5,022 bases of DNA from Christensenella sp. (GTDB lineage: Bacteria > Bacillota > Clostridia > Christensenellales > Maliibacteriaceae), in assembly GCA_019420085.1 (NCBI GenBank), contig JAHZHV010000050.1, forward strand, positions 1 through 5,022, given 5' to 3'. Both the position numbers and the translations under genes were made by a program. Shown here piece by piece: positions 1 through 4,457 of the stretch. The notes under the pieces are model-generated. The model searched no databases, had not been told where the DNA came from, and worked only from the letters and a program-made list of their open reading frames with translations. The stretch's first letter is position 1. Every line of letters starts with the position of its first letter.

Positions 1-95
1 CAGTAACCGGCGCTGCAACGGTTATCCTTGCCATGGGCGCAGGGAAAACCGCAGCAAAGGGCATCGATGCGTATATCATGGGCAAGAATGAATAA
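1..95 (+). CDS. C-terminal end of a glutamate synthase small-subunit-type flavoprotein (partial)
   Basis: The window opens inside this gene; the frame beginning at base 3 encodes 30 residues and then TAA. The tail reads VTGAATVILAMGAGKTAAKG and continues to a short helix. The T-G-A-A-T-V-I-x-A-M-G-A-G-K-x-A-A segment is the conserved C-terminal FAD/NAD(P)-binding end of GltD-type NADPH oxidoreductases, where it closes the dinucleotide-binding domain. Family members move electrons from NADPH, for glutamate synthesis in GltD or for ferredoxin/NADPH transhydrogenation in NfnB. Too little is visible to separate glutamate synthase small subunit, its stand-alone homotetrameric form, and NfnB-like subunits. 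The 5' end and any partner gene lie outside the window. A stem-loop with a T tract follows within 10 bases, so this is the last gene of its transcript. It converges on the membrane-protein gene to its right. Confidence 0.8.
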   Translation, partial: VTGAATVILAMGAGKTAAKGIDAYIMGKNE

Positions 96-101
96 AGTCC
101 C

Positions 102-142
102 AATAAAAAAACGGAAAGCATACGCTTTCCGTTTTTTTTATT
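102..142. terminator. Bidirectional Rho-independent terminator between convergent genes
   Basis: ACGGAAAGC (111-119) and GCTTTCCGT (124-132) form a perfect 9-bp stem around the loop ATAC. A run of A precedes the stem (105-111) and a run of eight T ends it (132-139), so a U tract follows the hairpin on either strand. It sits 6 bases after the stop of the flavoprotein gene and 31 bases past the stop of the minus-strand membrane-protein gene. It can therefore end both transcripts. Confidence 0.9.
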
Positions 143-173
143 GGGGGCAGAGATGTTGCAGATATGTTTGACC

Positions 174-911
174 TTATAAGATACCTTGTGTTGTTTGGTT
201 GGTTTCTTTTTCGGAGAATCGCTTTGCTTTAGACGGCTGCCTGGGATGCGCTGCAATATATTGGTAGACGACAAGTCCCAATGCGCTGATCAGCAGCGTG
301 ATACCGAATACGATGACTGCAAAAGCGAAGTTTCCCATGCCGAGCGCATCGCCGCCGATTGTGGAGGTGACGATGGACGGAATGCGTGCAATCGTTGAAA
401 TGATCAGCCATGCACGAAGGCGCATCGGTGTTAATGCAACGGCATAGGACAGAATGTCCTTTGGTGTGCCGGGGATAAAGAATATGATGAAGACCAGCAA
501 ATGCAATTTGGATGTATCCTTTAAAAAACCAACGGAATTGATTTTTTCTCCGGAAAAGAAAAGCTGCAGCGCCTTAACGCCGTATTTGCGTACGAATAAG
601 AAGACGACGGCGCTGCCAATCAAAGCGCCAAGCATGCAAAGCGCGGTTCCTTCCCATGCACCGAAAGCGTAACCGGCGGCAATTTCAAGAGGCTCTCCCG
701 GAATAAAGGCGACAAAAACCTGGAGTGCCATCATACAGGTAAAGGCGAGCTTACTCCAAACACCGTATTCGTCTACCCAGGCGCGAAGCGCTTCTGAATT
801 GCTGAGCAGATTCCAGAAGGGATCGCCGGCATAGAGTGCAAATACAGTCACTGCTGCAATCAGACACAGCAAAACAATTGCCTGGAGCGTTTTTTTGTTG
901 GGATGCGGCAT
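174..911 (-). CDS. TVP38/TMEM64 (VTT/DedA-like) family integral membrane protein
   Basis: A 245-residue polytopic membrane protein. Hydrophobic segments lie near residues 10-28, 55-71, 92-108, 136-147, 166-182 and 195-220, and a charged, probably cytoplasmic tail follows. Two copies of the family's re-entrant-loop motif are visible: FIPGEPLE (69-76), followed by AAGYAFG, and FIPGTPKD (145-152), followed by L-S-Y-A. Arg176, in a TIAR-IPS context, matches the conserved arginine after the second loop. These signatures define the VTT domain shared by bacterial YdjX/YtxB-type and DedA proteins. Characterised members act in lipid scrambling or undecaprenyl-phosphate recycling and in envelope stress, but the role of this one cannot be told from sequence. 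The ATG at 911 is the only usable start, because an in-frame stop lies at 930-932. The gene stands alone, with its own promoter candidate and a terminator shared with the convergent flavoprotein gene. Confidence 0.92.
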   Translation of the reverse strand: MPHPNKKTLQAIVLLCLIAAVTVFALYAGDPFWNLLSNSEALRAWVDEYGVWSKLAFTCMMALQVFVAFIPGEPLEIAAGYAFGAWEGTALCMLGALIGSAVVFLFVRKYGVKALQLFFSGEKINSVGFLKDTSKLHLLVFIIFFIPGTPKDILSYAVALTPMRLRAWLIISTIARIPSIVTSTIGGDALGMGNFAFAVIVFGITLLISALGLVVYQYIAAHPRQPSKAKRFSEKETNQTTQGIL

Positions 912-924
912 GGATCGGCTGGAA

Positions 925-930
925 CCTCCT
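925..930 (-). promoter_or_regulatory. Ribosome binding site of the TVP38/TMEM64 gene, unusually distant
   Basis: A perfect AGGAGG lies on the minus strand, but 13 bases separate it from the ATG at 911, more than the usual 5-9. An in-frame stop just upstream (930-932) and the lack of another ATG, GTG or TTG between them leave no alternative start. Confidence 0.7.
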
Positions 931-961
931 TATGTTCACGGATTCGATTTGAATTGTTTTT

Positions 962-970
962 ATTGTAGCA
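962..970 (-). promoter_or_regulatory. Candidate extended -10 promoter for the TVP38/TMEM64 gene
   Basis: Read on the minus strand, this is TGCTACAAT, a TGn-extended -10 with one mismatch to TATAAT. No convincing -35 lies 16-18 bases upstream, as expected for a promoter relying on the TG extension. It would give a leader of about 45 bases carrying the AGGAGG site. The rest of the 932-1079 gap shows no gene or RNA that I can recognise. Confidence 0.45.
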
Positions 971-1079
971 TGGTATGGACAAAGGTTGTTCTAACATCTC
1001 AGGAACAAATGCTTTTGATTTATTTACAATTTTTCTAAGATGTGCATGGCCAATACTGCCTGCGCGAAGCAGACAGATC

Positions 1080-1115
1080 AAAGACTGCATATCCCAATTT
1101 GGATATGCAGTCTTT
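1080..1115 (-). terminator. Perfect 15-bp stem-loop terminator after the ketose 3-epimerase gene
   Basis: AAAGACTGCATATCC (1080-1094) pairs without mismatch with GGATATGCAGTCTTT (1101-1115) around a 6-base loop. It begins 33 bases past the epimerase stop on the minus strand, where a terminator is expected. The only U-rich stretch is the stem-closing TTT on the minus strand, or TTTT on the plus strand. It therefore departs from a textbook intrinsic terminator and may also act by protecting the transcript's 3' end. Confidence 0.7.
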
Positions 1116-1148
1116 TGCGCACATATAAAGTTATATGGAACAAACCGG

Positions 1149-2042
1149 TCAGGCAAGCTTGCTGCGGAGGAATTGCGCCGCATCGCGCGCATATTGTACC
1201 ATTTGATCCAGATCTGCATTATGACTTAAATCACGCCAGACACAGATCGTGGTAAGACCCATTTTCATGAACGGTTCCATTGTGATAAAGCCGGTATAAT
1301 TCGTTTTTTTCAAAGTGCCGAGAATGCCGTCCCAGTCAAGATGTGTTTTCCCGTCAAAGTTTGGCACACGTCGATTGGATTCACCAACGTGTACGTGTCC
1401 CAAACGCCCCTTATTCTGTGCAAGCGCCAAGGCATCTACAATGCTGTCTTCTTCGATATTCATGTGGAAGGTGTCAAGCAAAAGCTTTGCATTGGCAGAA
1501 CCGATCTGTTCGCAGAAAGCGACGCCTTCTTCAGCCGTGTTGAGCAAAAACTGTTCAAAGCGATTGACAATTTCAAAACAGTAATCGACACCGCAGTCCT
1601 CAGCGGTTTTGATGATCTGTTTCATACAGTTCAGGGATAAAGCAAGCAGACGTTGTTTTTCGTCATAGCTGAGGACCTCACAGGACGGACGGCGCAGCCA
1701 GGCAGAATAATTGATGCCGCTCCAACGATCACAGCCGACGTCATACATAGCCTGCAAGACACTTTTTGCATACTCAATACCGCGCTGACGAATTGCAGGA
1801 TCATCGCTGGCAATATCATTGGTTTCATTCAGACCGCCGTTAATCGAAAGATACATGTTGTGATCCAGAAGATATTTCTTGAAGTCCGCACGTTCACCAG
1901 CCGACATATTCAGGATGATAGCCGGTCCGATTTCAAAGACTTCGCAGGTGGTTTGCTGGGTCAATTCCAACCATTTGTCCAGGCCGGCATGTTCGGCGGG
2001 TGTCTGACGCCAGTATCCCTGATGCAGTCCGATTTTGTTCAT
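1149..2042 (-). CDS. Ketose 3-epimerase (D-tagatose/D-psicose 3-epimerase family, TIM barrel)
   Basis: A 297-residue protein, close to the usual 280-300 of this family in the xylose-isomerase-like TIM-barrel superfamily. The family interconverts ketoses at C3 (for example D-fructose and D-psicose/allulose) with a divalent metal, usually Mn2+ or Co2+, in the cytoplasm. Visible signatures are EIVNRFEQ (157-164), LLNTAEEG, LLLDTFHMNIEED (187-199), GHVHVGESNRR (215-225), TMEPF (254-258) and VWRDLS (268-273). By alignment from memory with characterised enzymes, the metal/catalytic residues map to Glu157, Asp190, His218 and Glu256, all present. The N-terminal substrate loop differs from typical members (LHQGYW, with Pro15 where a pocket Trp is common), so the natural sugar is uncertain. 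The start is supported by AGAGGT at 2052-2057, 9 bases upstream. No sugar transporter, kinase or regulator is adjacent; the gene appears monocistronic between its own promoter and a stem-loop. Confidence 0.93.
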   Translation of the reverse strand: MNKIGLHQGYWRQTPAEHAGLDKWLELTQQTTCEVFEIGPAIILNMSAGERADFKKYLLDHNMYLSINGGLNETNDIASDDPAIRQRGIEYAKSVLQAMYDVGCDRWSGINYSAWLRRPSCEVLSYDEKQRLLALSLNCMKQIIKTAEDCGVDYCFEIVNRFEQFLLNTAEEGVAFCEQIGSANAKLLLDTFHMNIEEDSIVDALALAQNKGRLGHVHVGESNRRVPNFDGKTHLDWDGILGTLKKTNYTGFITMEPFMKMGLTTICVWRDLSHNADLDQMVQYARDAAQFLRSKLA

Positions 2043-2072
2043 GTGTAAAATACCTCTCTTTCATTGACATTC

Positions 2073-2082
2073 GTGCATGCAC
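2073..2082. repeat. 10-bp perfect palindrome in the epimerase leader (possible operator)
   Basis: GTGCATGCAC is its own reverse complement. It lies between the epimerase promoter and its ribosome binding site, about 15-25 bases downstream of the expected transcription start. A repressor bound there could block transcription, but short palindromes also arise by chance and no second copy is seen beside another gene. Confidence 0.35.
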
Positions 2083-2103
2083 ATGCAGCGATAAATTAAT
2101 AGC

Positions 2104-2131
2104 AGTATATCATATCAGCTGCAAACTTCAA
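2104..2131 (-). promoter_or_regulatory. Sigma-A-type promoter of the epimerase gene
   Basis: On the minus strand, TTGAAG (2126-2131) and TATACT (2104-2109) are separated by 16 bases. TGA directly precedes the -10, giving an extended -10 (TGATATACT). The predicted start is near 2097, for a leader of about 55 bases. This separates the epimerase gene from the operon that terminates just upstream at 2157-2193. Confidence 0.7.
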
Positions 2132-2156
2132 ATAAAGAGGGCATGAAGGTTTTGTC

Positions 2157-2193
2157 AAAAAAACAAAGCGCCGCAGGAATATCTTCCTGCGGC
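2157..2193 (-). terminator. Rho-independent terminator of the reductase/glutaredoxin operon
   Basis: GCCGCAGGAA (2170-2179) and TTCCTGCGGC (2184-2193) form a perfect GC-rich 10-bp stem with a 4-base loop. On the minus strand it is followed by GCTTTG and a run of seven T. It begins 7 bases after the glutaredoxin-like stop codon, the normal place for the end of this transcript. Confidence 0.93.
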
Positions 2194-2200
2194 AGACGGA

Positions 2201-2473
2201 TTATGTTTCATCGGCAAGCAGCGCGGTTTCAAAAACCTGACGAATACCATCCTTTGTTGCAGCGCCTTCGTGAACTTTTTGATCGCCGACATAGTAAGTG
2301 GGCACGTAATAATAGTCAAACTGATCTGCGAATTCCGGTTGTTCTACCTCATCGACGATATCGAGGGGAATCTGACGATACTGCGGATGTTCCTGAAACA
2401 GCTCGTCCATCCATCGATGCGCCTGTTTGCAAAATGGGCAGCTTTGCATTGTAAACATGCGAACAGGTTTCAT
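2201..2473 (-). CDS. Glutaredoxin-like thioredoxin-fold protein with a CPFC active site
   Basis: A 90-residue single-domain thioredoxin-fold protein, the usual size for a glutaredoxin. The first strand (VRMFTMQS) leads to the redox motif Cys12-Pro-Phe-Cys15. The cis-proline motif is Val57-Pro58-Thr59, followed by the strand YYVGDQKVHEG. Such proteins exchange dithiol for disulfide on cytoplasmic targets. Classical glutaredoxins carry a GG-x-D-type glutathione-binding segment after the cis-Pro strand; here that place reads HEGAATKDG. Reduction by glutathione is therefore doubtful, and a thioredoxin reductase or another donor is possible (inference). The ATG has GGGAGG at 2482-2487 with 8-base spacing. 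The gene begins 18 bases after the aldo/keto reductase stop, with no promoter or terminator between, so the two should be co-transcribed, with the reductase first. Confidence 0.88.
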   Translation of the reverse strand: MKPVRMFTMQSCPFCKQAHRWMDELFQEHPQYRQIPLDIVDEVEQPEFADQFDYYYVPTYYVGDQKVHEGAATKDGIRQVFETALLADET

Positions 2474-2491
2474 TGTATCAGCCTCCCGCGA

Positions 2492-3625
2492 TCATTTTCC
2501 AAACGTTTCGCAAACGCGGAGCGTTTCGATAATGGGCAGTTTTTGCGGACAAACGTTTTCGCACAAGCCGCACCCCAGACATTCGGCGGGATCGCCTGTC
2601 GTGGAAACGACCCACTGATAATGCCCACGATTTGCGGCAAGATTACCGTATACCGTATAGTTATTTAAAGTGGAGATGTGATCTGGAATTTCAAAATGGT
2701 TTGGGCATTCCGATACACAGTAACGGCATGCTGTGCAGGGAATCTGGCCAAGCTGATCCAGTTGTGCGACAGCCTCGTCATAAATCGCATAATCCTGCGG
2801 CTGAAGCGGTGTAATCTGCTTCATGGTACGGACATTTTCCCGCATTTGTTCCAGTGTTGACATGCCGCTTAAGACCGTAATCAGTCCTTCCAGCGAAGCC
2901 GCAAAGCGAAGCGCCCACTGGCACATGGAGACAGAAGGATCCGCTTTTTCAAATACTGCTGCAACAGAAGGCGGGGGACAGGCAAGAGAACCACCCTTGA
3001 TCGGTTCCATGATGATGACGGGCTTGTTGTGTTTGCGTGCCACTTCGTAGCAGGCACGGGACTGCACGACAGCATGATTCCAGTCCGCGTAGTTGATCTG
3101 CAGCTGGACGAACTCCATATAGGGATGCTCTGTCAGTAATTGATCCAACACGGCGGCACTGTCATGGAAGGAAAAACCGATGTGCTTTGCAAGACCGCGT
3201 TGTTTCACGGTTTGAATCCAGTCCCATGCACCAAAGTCATTGCAGCGTGCCAGACGGTTTCCGGTCGTTGAGACGTTATGCAGCAGATAGAAATCAAAAT
3301 ATGATGCGCCGGTGCGCTGCAAAGATTCCTGCAGCATACGTTCCATGTCCTTCGGTGTTTCTGCTTCCCAAACAGGCATTTTGGTTGCAAAACAGAATTG
3401 ATCGCGCGGATAGCGGTCAAACAGTGCAGCTTTTGCTGCCCGTTCGCTTTTGCCGCCCAAATACCCATAGGCCGTGTCAAAATAGGTAAAACCATTTGCC
3501 AGAAATTCGTCAACCATGTCGCAGACTTCAGGCAGGTTGACTTCGCCATTATCCAGCATCGGCAGACGCATGAGTCCAAATCCAAGTTTTGGAATATCAA
3601 GGCCGAGCGGCTGCGTGTTTTCCAT
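2492..3625 (-). CDS. Aldo/keto reductase with C-terminal 2x[4Fe-4S] ferredoxin domain
   Basis: A 377-residue cytoplasmic oxidoreductase of the iron-sulfur aldo/keto reductase group (COG1453-like). The N-terminal TIM barrel (about 1-290) has the GFGLMRLP entry motif and the AKR tetrad: Asp50 and Tyr55 (FDTAYGYLGGKSE), Lys82 (ATKMP) and His116 (LLHNV). INYADWNH and IIMEPIKGG are further barrel signatures. The C-terminal domain has two CxxCxxCxxxCP motifs, Cys297/300/303/307 and Cys349/352/355/359, predicted to bind two [4Fe-4S] clusters. Family members reduce carbonyls with NAD(P)H; the clusters suggest an added electron path, perhaps to ferredoxin. The substrate is unknown. The start has AGGAGG at 3633-3638 with 7-base spacing. 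It is the first gene of a bicistron with the glutaredoxin-like gene 18 bases downstream, and is divergent from the LOG-family gene. No truncation or missing key residue is seen. Confidence 0.93.
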   Translation of the reverse strand: MENTQPLGLDIPKLGFGLMRLPMLDNGEVNLPEVCDMVDEFLANGFTYFDTAYGYLGGKSERAAKAALFDRYPRDQFCFATKMPVWEAETPKDMERMLQESLQRTGASYFDFYLLHNVSTTGNRLARCNDFGAWDWIQTVKQRGLAKHIGFSFHDSAAVLDQLLTEHPYMEFVQLQINYADWNHAVVQSRACYEVARKHNKPVIIMEPIKGGSLACPPPSVAAVFEKADPSVSMCQWALRFAASLEGLITVLSGMSTLEQMRENVRTMKQITPLQPQDYAIYDEAVAQLDQLGQIPCTACRYCVSECPNHFEIPDHISTLNNYTVYGNLAANRGHYQWVVSTTGDPAECLGCGLCENVCPQKLPIIETLRVCETFGK

Positions 3626-3644
3626 GAAAAAACCTCCTTATTCG

Positions 3645-3657
3645 CATCGTTTCGATG
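3645..3657. repeat. Inverted repeat in the leader of the aldo/keto reductase gene
   Basis: CATCG (3645-3649) and CGATG (3653-3657) are separated by TTT. They lie between the predicted transcription start (about 3664) and the AGGAGG ribosome binding site. This could be a small operator or a minor hairpin; with 5-bp arms chance is a real alternative. Confidence 0.3.
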
Positions 3658-3670
3658 TATGATTTCGTTC

Positions 3671-3679
3671 ATTATACCA
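3671..3679 (-). promoter_or_regulatory. Extended -10 promoter of the aldo/keto reductase operon
   Basis: On the minus strand this reads TGGTATAAT, a consensus -10 with the TG extension. No good -35 lies at 16-18 bases; the hexamer at 17-base spacing is GGGATT, which falls inside the neighbouring inverted repeat at 3685-3701. The predicted start is near 3664, giving a leader of about 38 bases. Confidence 0.7.
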
Positions 3680-3684
3680 TAGTG

Positions 3685-3707
3685 GCGGGTATAAATCCCG
3701 CTTTTTT
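3685..3707 (+). promoter_or_regulatory. Inverted repeat with T6 tract between divergent promoters
   Basis: GCGGG (3685-3689) and CCCGC (3697-3701) flank a 7-base AT-rich spacer and are followed by six T (3702-3707). On the plus strand this has the shape of a small Rho-independent terminator, although no plus-strand gene precedes it for over 3.5 kb. It covers the -35 region of the reductase promoter and abuts the T-tract -35 position of the LOG-gene promoter. An operator for both promoters or a transcription insulator are both plausible. Confidence 0.45.
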
Positions 3708-3721
3708 GATATACATGGATA

Positions 3722-3730
3722 TGGTATACT
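3722..3730 (+). promoter_or_regulatory. Extended -10 promoter of the LOG-family gene
   Basis: TGGTATACT is a TGn-extended -10. The only -35 candidate at 17 bases is the T6 tract at 3702-3707. The predicted start is near 3737, so the leader is only about 16 bases and begins almost at the ribosome binding site. With its flanking base the element matches the divergent reductase promoter in nine of ten positions (ATGGTATAMT). Confidence 0.65.
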
Positions 3731-3738
3731 AAACGTAA

Positions 3739-3745
3739 GGGGAGG
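3739..3745 (+). promoter_or_regulatory. Ribosome binding site that fixes the LOG-family start
   Basis: GGGGAGG ends 7 bases before the ATG at 3753, the ideal distance. An in-frame TTG one codon earlier (3750) would have only 4-base spacing. The ATG is therefore the likely start. Confidence 0.75.
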
Positions 3746-3752
3746 TGGTTTG

Positions 3753-4313
3753 ATGCGAATCTGTGTTTTTGGCGCCGCGAGTGATGAGATTGCACAAGAG
3801 TTTACAAAAGCGGCTTTTATATTGGGTACACATATCGCGCGCAATGGACATACGCTGGTATTCGGTGCCGGCGCTACAGGCGTCATGGGCGCTGTTTATC
3901 GCGGCGTTTGTGCTGCCAATGGTCAGAGTATCGGCGTTGCACCACGCTTCTTTGATCAGGAGGGCGTTCTGGTAAAGGATTGCGCACAGCTGATTTTTAC
4001 GGACACCATGCGGGAACGCAAACAAATGATGGAATCGCTTAGCGATGCGTTTATTATGGCGCCGGGCGGCATTGGCACGCTGGAAGAGTTTTTTGAGGTA
4101 TTGACATTGCGTCAGTTGAACCGGCATGCAAAGCCAATTGTGGTGCTCAATACGCAAGGGTACTATGATCCGCTGGAAAAGATGTTGGATCATGTCTGTG
4201 CTGAGGGCTTTTTGTCAACGCATTGTCGACACCTCTATGGTATCTGCAAAGAGCCGGAAGAGGTTGTTCGCTATGTGCAGATGCATGCCGCCGCACAGGT
4301 GGACATCACATAA
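3753..4313 (+). CDS. LOG-family protein (nucleoside 5'-monophosphate phosphoribohydrolase-like)
   Basis: A 186-residue Rossmann-fold protein, the usual size for LOG/TIGR00730 proteins. The first strand MRICVFGAAS starts the fold. GAGATGVMGAV (38-48) corresponds to the family GGG-x-x-G-L-M-G loop with mild changes. MRERKQMM (86-93) holds the conserved Arg89/Lys90, and PGGIGTLEE (104-112) is the diagnostic PGGxGTxxE motif with Glu112. Characterised LOG proteins hydrolyse the N-glycosidic bond of AMP or N6-modified AMP (cytokinin nucleotides), giving free base and ribose 5-phosphate; in most bacteria the physiological substrate is unclear. The protein is presumably a cytoplasmic dimer. It is divergent from the aldo/keto reductase operon. 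No clear terminator follows, so some read-through into the phosphatase gene 144 bases downstream is possible. The family assignment is firm, the substrate is not. Confidence 0.92.
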   Translation: MRICVFGAASDEIAQEFTKAAFILGTHIARNGHTLVFGAGATGVMGAVYRGVCAANGQSIGVAPRFFDQEGVLVKDCAQLIFTDTMRERKQMMESLSDAFIMAPGGIGTLEEFFEVLTLRQLNRHAKPIVVLNTQGYYDPLEKMLDHVCAEGFLSTHCRHLYGICKEPEEVVRYVQMHAAAQVDIT

Positions 4314-4331
4314 ATTCTGTGCTTGGTTTGT

Positions 4332-4359
4332 TTGCAAAAGCTGTAATTTTGGCTATAAT
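4332..4359 (+). promoter_or_regulatory. Sigma-A-type promoter of the PP2C phosphatase gene
   Basis: TTGCAA (4332-4337) and a consensus TATAAT (4354-4359) are 16 bases apart. The predicted start is near 4366, about 92 bases before the ATG at 4458. It shows the phosphatase gene need not depend on transcription from the LOG gene. Confidence 0.7.
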
Positions 4360-4386
4360 AAAATAGGTTTGTATGATTGAAATACA

Positions 4387-4408
4387 ATGCCGGCATGATA
4401 GATGCCGG
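4387..4408. repeat. Repeated ATGCCGG half-sites in the phosphatase leader
   Basis: ATGCCGGCAT (4387-4396) is a perfect 10-bp palindrome. A further ATGCCGG follows at 4402-4408. The second copy can instead pair with CCGGCAT (4390-4396) as a 7-bp stem with a 5-base loop. No T tract follows, so it is not an intrinsic terminator. A 6-bp inverted pair, TACAAT (4383-4388) and ATTGTA (4422-4427), encloses the region. It is either an operator with three half-sites or a structured RNA leader; it matches no riboswitch class I recognise. Confidence 0.45.
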
Positions 4409-4457
4409 ATTAAGCTGTTATATTGTAAACCAACAGAAAGTTGGGTAAGGAGAATTC

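Noticed and set aside
1080..1115. The 15-bp inverted repeat as an insertion-sequence end or attachment site
   Set aside because: There is no transposase or integrase and no target duplication, and it sits exactly where the epimerase transcript should end.
860..1219. Minus-strand 119-codon open frame across the gap between the epimerase and membrane-protein genes
   Set aside because: It overlaps both neighbouring genes, runs through the 15-bp stem-loop, and shows no family motif.
1653..2048. Plus-strand 131-codon open frame opposite the epimerase
   Set aside because: It is a shadow of the epimerase coding strand with no motif of its own.
3750..3755. TTG start one codon before the LOG-family ATG
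   Set aside because: Its spacing from GGGGAGG would be only 4 bases; the ATG at 3753 has the normal 7.
3205..3795. Minus-strand 196-codon open frame overlapping the aldo/keto reductase 5' half
   Set aside because: It lies inside the well-supported reductase gene in another frame, crosses the divergent promoters, and has no recognisable domain.
4366..4457. A known riboswitch or T-box in the phosphatase leader
   Set aside because: No T-box or recognisable aptamer core is seen, and there is no terminator hairpin with a T tract.
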